Shown: one piece after another, positions 17,291 to 25,836 of the stretch
Position numbering within the stretch: the stretch's first letter is position 1
Layout: each line of letters opens with the position of its first letter
From: Scandinavium hiltneri
GTDB taxonomy: Bacteria; Pseudomonadota; Gammaproteobacteria; Enterobacterales; Enterobacteriaceae
DNA: 64,000 nucleotides
Assembly: GCF_024764835.1 (NCBI RefSeq)
Contig: NZ_JALIGE010000065.1
Location: forward strand, 28,027-92,026
Direction of reading: 5' to 3'
Notes under the pieces: generated by a model
What the model saw: only the letters and a program-made list of their open reading frames with translations
Database searches by the model: none
Told to the model about the DNA's origin: nothing
Program-made: the position numbers and the translations under genes

Positions 17291-18115
17291 ATGCAGTTCT
17301 CTAAAATGCACGGCCTGGGCAACGATTTCATGGTCGTCGATGCGGTAACGCAGAATGTGTTCTTTTCTCCGGAGCTGATCCGCCGCCTGGCCGATCGGCA
17401 TCATGGTGTTGGCTTTGATCAGTTGCTGGTGGTTGAGCCACCGTACGATCCCGATCTCGACTTCCACTACCGTATCTTTAACGCCGACGGCAGTGAAGTG
17501 TCTCAGTGCGGCAACGGCGCGCGCTGCTTTGCGCGTTTTGTACGCCTTAAAGGCCTGACCAATAAACGTGACATCCGCGTCAGCACCGCCAATGGCCGGA
17601 TGGTATTAACCGTAACGGATGACGATCTGGTGCGGGTGAATATGGGCGAGCCCAACTTCGAGCCTTCGCAGGTGCCGTTCCGCGCCAACAAAGCGGAAAA
17701 GACCTATATTATGCGTGCGTCTGAACAGACAGTATTGTGCGGCGTAGTCTCAATGGGCAATCCGCACTGCGTCATTCAGGTCGATGATGTCGACACCGCT
17801 GCGGTGGAAACGTTAGGCCCAATTATGGAAAGCCATGAGCGTTTTCCTGAGCGTGCCAATATCGGTTTTATGCAGGTGGTGAAGAACGATCACATTCGCT
17901 TGCGTGTATTTGAGCGCGGCGCAGGTGAAACGCAGGCCTGCGGGAGCGGAGCTTGTGCGGCAGTTGCCGTTGGCATTCAGCAAGGTTTGCTGGCCGAAGA
18001 GGTACGCGTGGTATTACCAGGCGGGCGGCTGGATATCGCCTGGAAAGGACCGGGTCAACCGTTGTTTATGACTGGCCCGGCGGTACATGTCTACGACGGA
18101 TTTATTCATTTATGA
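17291..18115 (+). CDS. dapF: diaminopimelate epimerase
   Basis: 274 aa. Racemises LL-DAP to meso-DAP for lysine and peptidoglycan. The two catalytic cysteines are visible in SQCGNGARC (about residue 73) and TQACGSGAC (about residue 217), the PLP-independent two-base mechanism. Two ATGs occur in tandem (17288 and 17291); 17291 is chosen because GGAG stands 6 nt before it and the protein then matches E. coli. The stop overlaps the yigA start. Confidence 0.96.
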   Translation: MQFSKMHGLGNDFMVVDAVTQNVFFSPELIRRLADRHHGVGFDQLLVVEPPYDPDLDFHYRIFNADGSEVSQCGNGARCFARFVRLKGLTNKRDIRVSTANGRMVLTVTDDDLVRVNMGEPNFEPSQVPFRANKAEKTYIMRASEQTVLCGVVSMGNPHCVIQVDDVDTAAVETLGPIMESHERFPERANIGFMQVVKNDHIRLRVFERGAGETQACGSGACAAVAVGIQQGLLAEEVRVVLPGGRLDIAWKGPGQPLFMTGPAVHVYDGFIHL

Positions 18116-18819
18116 AACCAATCGGGGAAGAACAGCAGGCTGAACTCAACACGCTCGACGATCGGGCGGTAGTCGACTATCTGCTGCAACATCCTGAGTT
18201 TTTCATTCGCAACGCCCCGGCGGTGGAAGGGATGCGCGTGCCGCATCCGGTTCGCGGCACGGTGTCGCTGGTCGAATGGCACATGGCGCGCGCCAGAAAT
18301 CACATCAACGCGCTGGAAGAGAACATGACGCTGCTGGTGGAGCAGGCATCAGCGAACGAAAGCCTGTTTTATCGTCTGCTGCATCTGCAAACGCGTTTAG
18401 CCGCGGCTGAAAGCCTCGACGATATGCTCAATCGCTTCCACCGTTGGGCGCGCGATTTGGGTCTGGCGGGTGCCACGGTGCGTCTGTTTGCCGACCGCTG
18501 GCGCATTGGCGCGCCGTCTAAGTTCACCCAGCTTGCACTTTCCCGTCAGTCTTTTGAATCCATCCGCATTCAGCGTCTCGGCCATGAGCGCCACTATCTT
18601 GGCTCGCTGAATGGCCCGGAACTGCTGGTGATGATGCCGGATGCCAAAGCAATTGGCTCGGTAGCGATGTCGATGCTCGGCAGTGACGGTGACCTCGGCG
18701 TAGTGCTGTTCAGCAGCCGCGACGCGCACCATTATCAGTCTGGTCAAGGAACGCACCTCTTGCAGGAAATTTCCCTGCTGCTGCCTGGCCTGCTGGAGCG
18801 TTGGGTCGAGCGCGTATGA
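18112..18819 (+). CDS. yigA: DUF484 family protein YigA
   Basis: 235 aa, GAF-like DUF484 protein of unknown function found between dapF and xerC in gamma-proteobacteria. The start at ATG 18112 overlaps the dapF stop (ATGA); the open frame further upstream lies inside dapF and is rejected. Features: RAVVDYLLQHPEFF at the N-terminus, then VEWHMARARNHI and a predicted coiled coil (about residues 60-90) before the GAF-like part. Its stop overlaps xerC by 4 nt, implying coupling. Confidence 0.93.
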   Translation: MKPIGEEQQAELNTLDDRAVVDYLLQHPEFFIRNAPAVEGMRVPHPVRGTVSLVEWHMARARNHINALEENMTLLVEQASANESLFYRLLHLQTRLAAAESLDDMLNRFHRWARDLGLAGATVRLFADRWRIGAPSKFTQLALSRQSFESIRIQRLGHERHYLGSLNGPELLVMMPDAKAIGSVAMSMLGSDGDLGVVLFSSRDAHHYQSGQGTHLLQEISLLLPGLLERWVERV

Positions 18820-19718
18820 CGCCGACTCCGCTCTTTGAACCAACCGAACGCTTCTTGCGTTATCTCGGCGTTGAACGCCAACTCAGTCCGATAACTCTGC
18901 TTAACTATCGGCGTCAGCTTGATGCCATCATCGCTATCGCTGAAGAAAGCAGTGTGAAAAATTGGCAACAATGTGATGCCGCGACAGTCCGTAGTTTTGC
19001 GGTTCGCAGCCGTCGTAAAGGGCTTGGCCCGGCGAGTCTGGCGCTGCGGCTGTCGGCCCTGCGTAGCTTTTTCGACTGGCTGGTGAGCCAGGGTGAGCTG
19101 CAGGCCAATCCGGCGAAAGCCGTCTCCGCGCCGAAAGCCCCGCGCCATCTGCCAAAAAATATTGATGTGGATGACGTCAATCGTCTGCTGGATATCGATC
19201 TCAATGATCCGCTGGCCGTGCGTGACCGGGCAATGCTCGAAATCATGTACGGCGCGGGCCTGCGTTTGTCAGAGCTGGTGGGTCTCAACATTAAGCATCT
19301 TGACCTGGAATCAGGCGAAGTGTGGGTGATGGGGAAAGGCAGCAAAGAGCGCCGCCTGCCGATTGGCCGCAGCGCCGCGCACTGGATTGAGCACTGGCTC
19401 GATTTACGCGGGCTGTTCGGTAGTGAGGAAGACGCGTTGTTTTTGTCGAAGCTCGGCAAACGCATCTCCGCGCGCAATGTGCAAAAGCGCTTTGCGGAGT
19501 GGGGTATCAAGCAAGGGCTGAACAGCCATGTCAATCCGCACAAGCTGCGCCACTCGTTCGCGACCCACATGCTGGAGTCGAGCGGGGATTTGCGCGGCGT
19601 GCAGGAACTGCTCGGTCACGCTAATCTTTCCACCACGCAAATCTATACCCATCTTGATTTTCAACATCTTGCCTCGGTGTACGACAAGGCACACCCACGC
19701 GCCAAACGGGGGAAATAA
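18816..19718 (+). CDS. xerC: tyrosine recombinase XerC
   Basis: 300 aa. With XerD it resolves chromosome dimers at dif under FtsK control. An N-terminal SAM-like core-binding domain (about 1-95) precedes the catalytic domain. Catalytic residues are visible: Arg in GAGLRLSELVG, Lys in GKGSKERRLP, HxxR in HKLRHSFATHM, His in LLGHANLSTT, and the nucleophile Tyr in QIYTHL. The start is ATG 18816 (MTPTPLFEP), overlapping the yigA stop. Confidence 0.96.
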   Translation: MTPTPLFEPTERFLRYLGVERQLSPITLLNYRRQLDAIIAIAEESSVKNWQQCDAATVRSFAVRSRRKGLGPASLALRLSALRSFFDWLVSQGELQANPAKAVSAPKAPRHLPKNIDVDDVNRLLDIDLNDPLAVRDRAMLEIMYGAGLRLSELVGLNIKHLDLESGEVWVMGKGSKERRLPIGRSAAHWIEHWLDLRGLFGSEEDALFLSKLGKRISARNVQKRFAEWGIKQGLNSHVNPHKLRHSFATHMLESSGDLRGVQELLGHANLSTTQIYTHLDFQHLASVYDKAHPRAKRGK

Positions 19719-20434
19719 TGCGTTTTTACCGTCCACTGGGCCAGATTTCGGCCCTGACCTTTGACCTCGATGACACCCTTTACGACAACCGTCTGGTTAT
19801 CCGCCGCACGGAAAAAGAGTCGCTGGAATTTGTCCGCGGTTACCATCCGGCGTTACAGGCGCTGGAAAGCAGTGATTTCCATCAGCTTCGACAGGCGCTG
19901 CGCCAGGCCGAGCCCGAGATTTATCACGACGTGACCGAATGGCGTCGTCGTGCGGTTGAGCTGGCGATGCTGAATGCCGGTCTGTCGGAGAGAGACGCCA
20001 CGATTGGCGCCAACGCCGCGATGGCGAATTTCGCCCACTGGCGCAGTGCGATCGACGTGCCGCAGGAAACCCACGACACCCTCGCGAAGCTGGCTGAAAA
20101 ATGGCCTCTGGTGGCGATAACCAACGGCAATGCACAGCCGGAACTGTTCGGCCTGAATGACTATTTTAAGTTTGTGCTGCGCGCAGGCCCCGACGGGCGT
20201 TCCAAGCCGTTCAGTGATATGTACCATCTGGCGGCAGAGCGTCTTGATGTTCCGCTTGAGCAAATCCTGCACGTGGGCGATGACCTGACGACCGACGTCG
20301 CGGGGGCGATCCGCTGTGGTGTACAGGCCTGCTGGATAAACCTGCTCGATGGTGACCTGATGCAAATCGCCGACAGCCGCCTGTTACCTCACATCGAAAT
20401 TTCGCGGTTGGCATCCCTCACTACGCTGATATAA
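19718..20434 (+). CDS. yigB: FMN phosphatase / HAD hydrolase
   Basis: 238 aa. HAD-like phosphatase that hydrolyses FMN and other phosphates in E. coli. The motif I nucleophile is in FDLDDTLYD (residues about 15-23); motif II is in VAITNGNAQ; motif IV acidic residues are in HVGDDLTTDVAGA. Starts at TAATG, overlapping the xerC stop by 1 nt, in the dapF-yigA-xerC-yigB cluster. Confidence 0.95.
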   Translation: MRFYRPLGQISALTFDLDDTLYDNRLVIRRTEKESLEFVRGYHPALQALESSDFHQLRQALRQAEPEIYHDVTEWRRRAVELAMLNAGLSERDATIGANAAMANFAHWRSAIDVPQETHDTLAKLAEKWPLVAITNGNAQPELFGLNDYFKFVLRAGPDGRSKPFSDMYHLAAERLDVPLEQILHVGDDLTTDVAGAIRCGVQACWINLLDGDLMQIADSRLLPHIEISRLASLTTLI

Positions 20435-20446
20435 TCGTCAGAAGTT

Positions 20447-20462
20447 CTGTATAAAATTCCAG
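20447..20462 (+). promoter_or_regulatory. LexA box upstream of uvrD
   Basis: CTGT-N8-CCAG with an AT-rich core, the same half-sites as the E. coli uvrD SOS box, located just past yigB and about 110 nt before uvrD. Indicates SOS induction of uvrD. Confidence 0.75.
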
Positions 20463-20465
20463 GGT

Positions 20466-20536
20466 TTTGGCGGATGCGCGTTGCTAATCCGCCCTACGAA
20501 CGTGTAGGCCCGGTAAGCGAAGCGCCACCGGGCGTT
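20466..20536. repeat. REP/BIME-like pair in the uvrD leader
   Basis: Two hairpins: GGCGGAT with ATCCGCC (20469-20493) and GCCCGGT with ACCGGGC (20508-20533), with REP-type sequence between them. It lies between the LexA box and the uvrD start, so it would be transcribed as uvrD leader. Confidence 0.75.
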
Positions 20537-20570
20537 TCGACGTTTTCTCAATTTCTACCCGGCGGTGCCA

Positions 20571-22733
20571 ATGGACGTTTCTTACCTGCTCGACAGCCTC
20601 AATGACAAACAGCGTGAAGCCGTGGCGGCATCGCGCACCAACATGCTGGTGCTGGCTGGGGCAGGAAGTGGCAAAACACGGGTGCTGGTGCACCGTATCG
20701 CGTGGCTTATCAGCGTTGAACACAGTTCACCGTATTCGATTATGGCGGTGACCTTTACCAATAAAGCGGCGGCGGAAATGCGCCACCGTATTGGTCAACT
20801 GATGGGCACCTCTCAGGGTGGCATGTGGGTCGGTACGTTCCACGGTCTGGCGCACCGCTTGCTGCGCGCGCACCATCTGGACGCCAGTCTGCCGCAGGAT
20901 TTCCAAATCCTCGACAGCGAAGATCAGCTACGCCTGCTAAAACGTCTGATCAAGGCCATGAACCTCGACGAGAAGCAGTGGCCGCCGCGTCAGGCGATGT
21001 GGTACATCAACGGTCAGAAAGATGAAGGGCTGCGCCCGCATCATATTCAAAGCTACGGCAATCCGGTGGAGCAAACCTGGCAGAAGGTCTATCAGGCCTA
21101 TCAGGAAGCGTGTGACCGCGCGGGCCTGGTTGATTTCGCCGAGCTGCTGCTGCGCGCCCATGAGCTATGGCTCAACAAGCCACATATTTTGCAGCACTAC
21201 CGCGAGCGCTTCACCAATATCCTGGTGGACGAATTCCAGGATACCAACAACATTCAGTACGCGTGGATCCGCATGCTGGCGGGCGACACGGGCAAAGTGA
21301 TGATCGTTGGCGATGATGACCAGTCGATCTACGGCTGGCGCGGCGCGCAGGTCGAAAACATCCAGCGTTTCCTGAAAGATTTCCCCGGCGCTGAAACCAT
21401 CCGTCTGGAGCAGAACTACCGCTCGACCAATAATATTCTTAGCGCGGCGAACGCCCTGATTGAGAACAACGACGGCCGTCTGGGCAAAAAGCTGTGGACC
21501 GATGGCGTCGACGGCGAACCGATTTCACTGTACTGCGCGTTCAACGAGCTGGATGAAGCCCGCTTCGTGGTGAGCCGAATCAAAGCCTGGCAGGACAACG
21601 GTGGCCAGCTTGAGCAGTGCGCTATTCTTTATCGCAGTAACGCCCAGTCGCGTGTGCTGGAAGAAGCATTGTTGCAGGTGAGTATGCCGTACCGTATTTA
21701 TGGCGGGATGCGCTTCTTCGAACGTCTGGAAATCAAAGATGCGCTGGCCTATCTGCGCCTGATTGCCAACCGCAATGACGATGCGGCGTTTGAGCGCGTG
21801 GTGAATACCCCGACGCGCGGCATTGGCGATCGCACGCTCGACGTGGTGCGTCAGGCTTCCCGCGACCGGCAACTGACGCTGTGGCAGGCGTGTCGTGAAT
21901 TGCTGAAAGACAAAGCTCTTGCCGGACGTGCGGCCAGCGCGTTACAGCGCTTTATGGAGCTTATCGACGCACTGGCGCAGGAAACCGCCGATATGCCACT
22001 GCATGTGCAGACTGACCGGGTGATTAAAGATTCCGGCCTGTTCATGATGTATGAGCAGGAGAAAGGCGAGAAAGGCCAGACGCGTATCGAGAACTTAGAG
22101 GAGCTGGTGACGGCAACGCGCCAATTCAGCTACAACGACGAAGAAGAAGATTTGATGCCGTTACAGGCGTTCCTGTCCCATGCGGCGCTGGAAGCGGGCG
22201 AAGGGCAGGCCGATACCTGGCAGGACGCGGTGCAGCTGATGACGCTGCATTCGGCGAAAGGTCTGGAGTTCCCGCAGGTGTTTATCGTCGGGATGGAAGA
22301 AGGCATGTTCCCGAGCCAGATGTCGCTGGATGAAGGCGGGCGTCTGGAAGAAGAACGCCGCCTGGCGTACGTCGGCGTAACGCGTGCGATGCAAAAGCTG
22401 ACGCTGACCTACGCTGAAACCCGTCGTTTATACGGCAAAGAGGTGTATCACCGTCCGTCGCGCTTTGTCGGTGAGCTGCCGGAAGCGTGCGTGGAAGAAG
22501 TACGTCTGCGAGCGACCGTCAGCCGCCCGGTTAACCATCAGCGGATGGGCACGCCGATGGCTGAAAATGACACCGGCTACAAGCTGGGCCAGCGCGTGCG
22601 CCACCCGAAATTTGGTGAAGGCACCATCGTTAACCTGGAAGGCAGTGGCGAACACAGCCGTTTGCAGGTGGCGTTTCAGGGTCAGGGCATCAAATGGCTG
22701 GTGGCGGCTTACGCGCGCCTCGAAAATGCGTAA
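20571..22733 (+). CDS. uvrD: DNA helicase II
   Basis: 720 aa, SF1A 3'-5' helicase for nucleotide excision and mismatch repair. Motif I GAGSGKT (about residues 29-35), TFTNKAA, motif II DEFQDTN, motif III GDDDQSIYGWRGA, motif IV YRSNAQSRVLE, motif V TLHSAKGLEF and motif VI VGVTRAM are in order. The C-terminal Tudor-like RNA-polymerase-binding domain (GYKLGQRVRHPKFGEG) is present. ATG 20571 is chosen over the GTG at 20565 to match E. coli MDVSYLL. SOS-regulated through the box at 20447. Confidence 0.97.
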   Translation: MDVSYLLDSLNDKQREAVAASRTNMLVLAGAGSGKTRVLVHRIAWLISVEHSSPYSIMAVTFTNKAAAEMRHRIGQLMGTSQGGMWVGTFHGLAHRLLRAHHLDASLPQDFQILDSEDQLRLLKRLIKAMNLDEKQWPPRQAMWYINGQKDEGLRPHHIQSYGNPVEQTWQKVYQAYQEACDRAGLVDFAELLLRAHELWLNKPHILQHYRERFTNILVDEFQDTNNIQYAWIRMLAGDTGKVMIVGDDDQSIYGWRGAQVENIQRFLKDFPGAETIRLEQNYRSTNNILSAANALIENNDGRLGKKLWTDGVDGEPISLYCAFNELDEARFVVSRIKAWQDNGGQLEQCAILYRSNAQSRVLEEALLQVSMPYRIYGGMRFFERLEIKDALAYLRLIANRNDDAAFERVVNTPTRGIGDRTLDVVRQASRDRQLTLWQACRELLKDKALAGRAASALQRFMELIDALAQETADMPLHVQTDRVIKDSGLFMMYEQEKGEKGQTRIENLEELVTATRQFSYNDEEEDLMPLQAFLSHAALEAGEGQADTWQDAVQLMTLHSAKGLEFPQVFIVGMEEGMFPSQMSLDEGGRLEEERRLAYVGVTRAMQKLTLTYAETRRLYGKEVYHRPSRFVGELPEACVEEVRLRATVSRPVNHQRMGTPMAENDTGYKLGQRVRHPKFGEGTIVNLEGSGEHSRLQVAFQGQGIKWLVAAYARLENA

Positions 22734-22780
22734 CATTAAGAAATACATCATATTTTCTTAACGTTCTGCTAGTCTTATAC

Positions 22781-22807
22781 GCCAGAGGGGTGGAAAAACC
22801 CTCTGGC
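22781..22807 (+). other. strong hairpin after uvrD, upstream of the corA leader
   Basis: GCCAGAGGG and CCCTCTGGC form a 9-bp perfect stem; no T run follows, so it is not a classical terminator. It lies in the 354-nt gap between uvrD and corA, which otherwise holds the corL leader ORF. Confidence 0.6.
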
Positions 22808-22881
22808 GCTTCGCTGCGTGTTGACGCTTCATTTAGGCTGGCGTAACATGCGCGCACGAATACGCTAAGAGGACTGATACC

Positions 22882-22938
22882 TTGGACACACCCAGTAGAT
22901 GCTGGCTCAACTTCCTGCAACCCAGGAACAACTCCTAA
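22882..22938 (+). CDS. corL: corA leader peptide
   Basis: 18-codon ORF starting at TTG with AGAGGA 8 nt upstream and ending TAA. It encodes MDTPSRCWLNFLQPRNNS, with prolines at codons 4 and 14. In Salmonella, translation of a short ORF in the corA leader (corL) controls Rho-dependent termination in response to Mg2+. Position, size and proline content fit. The following region (22945-23040) can form alternative hairpins. Assigned by analogy; start codon and expression are not proven. Confidence 0.6.
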   Translation: MDTPSRCWLNFLQPRNNS

Positions 22939-23087
22939 GGCTATCACCCGACGCTGATGGCCTTAGAGGTTGTCGGCGACATGCAATATTCCCGTCGCAA
23001 TGAGTCAGGCTTAATGGTCTGAAACCCCCGATGTTTCTGTGTGCCCACCGTACTGTCCGATAATTTTTTGCATTGGGAGTCCCGGTC

Positions 23088-24038
23088 ATGCTGAGCGCAT
23101 TTCAACTGGAAAACAACCGCTTAACGCGCCTTGAGTCTGACGACATCAAGCACCTTGCCACGTCGGTTTGGGTCGATTTGGTCGAGCCAGATGACGAAGA
23201 GCGTAATCGCGTACAGACGGAGCTGGGTCAGAATCTGGCCACGCGGCCTGAACTGGAAGACATCGAGGCCTCGGCCCGTTTCTTCGAAGACGAAGACGGG
23301 CTGCACATCCACTCCTTCTTCTTTTATGAAGATGCCGACGATCACGCCGGTAACTCCACTGTGGCGTTTACCATCCGCGAAGGACGTCTGTTCACGCTGC
23401 GCGAACGCGAACTGCCTGCGTTTCGTCTGTATCGAATGCGTGCCCGCAACCAGGAAATGGTCGATGGCAATGCGTTTGAGCTGCTGCTTGACCTGTTCGA
23501 AACCAAAATCGAACAGCTCGCAGATGAAATTGAAAACATCTACAGCGACCTGGAAAAGCTGAGCCGCGTCATCATGGAAGGCCATCAGGGCGACGAATAC
23601 GATGAAGCGCTCTCCACGCTGGCGGAGCTGGAAGATATCGGTTGGAAAGTGCGTTTGTGTCTGATGGATACCCAGCGCGCATTGAACTTCCTCGTCCGTA
23701 AAGCGCGCTTACCGGCGGTGCAGCTGGAGCAGGCGCGTGAGATCCTGCGAGATATCGAATCCCTGCTGCCGCACAATGAATCGCTGTTCCAGAAGGTAAA
23801 CTTCCTGATGCAGGCGGCGATGGGCTTTATCAACATCGAGCAGAACCGCATCATCAAGATCTTCTCGGTGGTCTCCGTGGTGTTCCTGCCGCCGACGCTG
23901 GTGGCCTCAAGTTACGGGATGAACTTCGAGTTTATGCCAGAGTTGCACTGGAGTTTCGGCTATCCGGGGGCGATTGTGTTTATGATCCTCGCGGGCCTCG
24001 CGCCGTATCTCTACTTCAAACGCAAGAACTGGCTTTAA
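23088..24038 (+). CDS. corA: magnesium/cobalt transporter CorA
   Basis: 316 aa, the same length as E. coli. Pentameric inner-membrane Mg2+, Co2+ and Ni2+ channel with a large cytoplasmic funnel. Two C-terminal membrane helices flank the signature YGMNFEFMPEL; the C-terminus KRKNWL is conserved. ATG 23088 is chosen (GGGAG at 23075-23079); an in-frame TTG at 23073 gives no family match. The last 23 nt overlap a convergent gene. Confidence 0.97.
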   Translation: MLSAFQLENNRLTRLESDDIKHLATSVWVDLVEPDDEERNRVQTELGQNLATRPELEDIEASARFFEDEDGLHIHSFFFYEDADDHAGNSTVAFTIREGRLFTLRERELPAFRLYRMRARNQEMVDGNAFELLLDLFETKIEQLADEIENIYSDLEKLSRVIMEGHQGDEYDEALSTLAELEDIGWKVRLCLMDTQRALNFLVRKARLPAVQLEQAREILRDIESLLPHNESLFQKVNFLMQAAMGFINIEQNRIIKIFSVVSVVFLPPTLVASSYGMNFEFMPELHWSFGYPGAIVFMILAGLAPYLYFKRKNWL

Positions 24039-24750
24039 GTATCACGTCATAATCGCGGCGGCTTGCGGGACTGAAGCCGCCGATCAGCAACGGCGCGGTA
24101 ATCTCTGCTTCACCGGCAATCTCACGTAATACCTCGCGCAACGCATTCAGCGTTTGGGCCGATGTATGGCGCGAGGTAATCAGCGGGAGTCCTGGCGTTA
24201 ACGGCGTTTCGCCCACCACCGTCAGCTCCTTCAACGCCTGTGGCTGATAGCGTGCAAACAATGCCAGGCTCACGCCGTCGATGGCGGCAATGTCTGCGGT
24301 TCCGTTTTGCAGCGCACTCAGCGACTGGCGATGGCTCCCGGTCCAGACGATCGAGCGGAAAAAGGTGTCGTCGTGGCCCACGCTATTGCGTAGAGCGTGA
24401 TGTCCCGACTGCGAATCCGGCGAATTGCAGGCGACAACCTGACCGCGAAAATCATCCAGCCTTTTGCCCGCTTCAGTCTGACGAGCGACCAGCCGACTGC
24501 GATAGTTGATCCCCTCGCAGCCCGATGCGGTGTAATGAAAGCACCCGACCACCTGCACCTCATTCAGGGCGGTCATCAGCGGATAGCCGCAGGTTTGACT
24601 CAGCAGCAGGTTGTCGTCCTGCCAGTGGGAAAGTAAATCTGCCGGTCGCTGGAAGCGGGCGTTGGGAAAGTGCCGTAGCACGGCGGCCGCGAGTGTATCT
24701 GTGGCAGCAGGGTTCACGTCATACATCGGAAATGCGATGTTACCGGTCAT
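24016..24750 (-). CDS. PhnD-like substrate-binding protein without signal peptide
   Basis: 244 aa resembling the phosphate/phosphite/phosphonate (PhnD/SsuA/TAXI-like) periplasmic binding fold: NIAFPMYDVNPAATD at the N-terminus, a central YPLMTALNEVQVVGCFHY hinge, and VACNSPDSQSGHHALRN, the usual ligand-loop region. No signal peptide or lipobox is visible, so it may stay in the cytoplasm, and no permease or ATPase gene is adjacent. The start is ATG 24750, with AGGAGA upstream. It overlaps the upstream desaturase by 11 nt and runs into the 3' end of corA. The ligand is unknown. Confidence 0.72.
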   Translation of the reverse strand: MTGNIAFPMYDVNPAATDTLAAAVLRHFPNARFQRPADLLSHWQDDNLLLSQTCGYPLMTALNEVQVVGCFHYTASGCEGINYRSRLVARQTEAGKRLDDFRGQVVACNSPDSQSGHHALRNSVGHDDTFFRSIVWTGSHRQSLSALQNGTADIAAIDGVSLALFARYQPQALKELTVVGETPLTPGLPLITSRHTSAQTLNALREVLREIAGEAEITAPLLIGGFSPASRRDYDVILKASSCV

Positions 24751-25726
24751 GCTGAATCTCCTCTGGGCCACCGGGATGCACGGTCACATCCACCGGGCGA
24801 AAACGGTAGTTTCTCCACCATTCCCGGTAGCCTTTTACGACAAATCCTTGATTACGCTGCGCGTAGTGCGTTTTGTCGCGCAACCACACTTTACGCAAGC
24901 CGTACCACGGCACCCCGGGCAAATCATGATGAACCGAATGATAGTTCAGATTGAGAAACAGCAAACGCCACGGCAGTGAGGTTTCAGTGATGGCGGAGCG
25001 GGCCAGCGGATCGTCGGCGGCCCGATGTTCGAGGAACGAGCGTATTTTGGTGATCGCCAGCGCCGGATAACTCACCGCCAGCAGATACCACAACACCGAA
25101 AATCCCTGATGCTGCAGCCAGCTGAACACCAGCCCCAGCAGCGTGAAATGCACCAGCCACATGGCTACCGCCCGGCGCTCTCCCAAGCGAAACGATTTCA
25201 TCATGCCCTCAAGCACGCCAGCAATATCCAGCAGCGGTGCCAGCAGGAGTCGGCCAATAAACGTATTACGCAGATGGATCACGCGCTGTTGCCAGCCGCT
25301 AAAACGTTGCCAGCGCTCTGCGGAAAAATAGTAGGTCTCAGGATCTTCGCCCGGCACTGTCAGCAGCTGATTACGGTGGTGCGCCAGGTGCGAATCACGA
25401 TACAGCCCGTACGGATACCACACCGCCAGCGGCAGCAGGCCGAACAGTTGGTTGACGGGCGGCCAGCGCGTCGGATGCCCATGAATAAGCTCATGTTGAA
25501 ACGACATATACCAGGTGGTGAACAGAATCAGCAGCACCGTTGACGCGAAAAGGCCCAGCTCAGCGCGGAACGCCAGCGTGGCAAACCAGCCGCCGTAAAT
25601 CGTGAACATCAACAGCCAGGTCGGCAGTTCGCTGCGCCACAGCCAGCTTCTGGCGAGCAGGCGTACCGCGCTGCGCTGTTCATCATGCAGCCAGGCAGAA
25701 CGTCGGGCGGGGTCGGGAGTTAGCAT
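24740..25726 (-). CDS. membrane fatty-acid desaturase family protein
   Basis: 328 aa. The three histidine boxes of the membrane di-iron desaturase/hydroxylase family are present: HELIHGH (about residues 78-84), HLAHHRN (about 113-119) and HSVHHD (about 271-276). About four to six hydrophobic segments lie between them. Substrate is unknown: fatty acyl chains, sterol-like or carotenoid compounds are all possible for PF00487. E. coli K-12 has no such gene; in its layout yigF/yigG lie between corA and rarD. Its 3' end overlaps the binding-protein gene by 11 nt, so the two are translationally coupled. Confidence 0.85.
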   Translation of the reverse strand: MLTPDPARRSAWLHDEQRSAVRLLARSWLWRSELPTWLLMFTIYGGWFATLAFRAELGLFASTVLLILFTTWYMSFQHELIHGHPTRWPPVNQLFGLLPLAVWYPYGLYRDSHLAHHRNQLLTVPGEDPETYYFSAERWQRFSGWQQRVIHLRNTFIGRLLLAPLLDIAGVLEGMMKSFRLGERRAVAMWLVHFTLLGLVFSWLQHQGFSVLWYLLAVSYPALAITKIRSFLEHRAADDPLARSAITETSLPWRLLFLNLNYHSVHHDLPGVPWYGLRKVWLRDKTHYAQRNQGFVVKGYREWWRNYRFRPVDVTVHPGGPEEIQHDR

Positions 25727-25836
25727 CCGGCTTCCACATCTCTAAGAGGTTATCCACAGAAGATGTGAGAAGCCGGTTGAAATAACAAAGAATTTAACTG
25801 GATGAGCTTTGCCGCTTTCTGGCAAAGCTCATGGGA

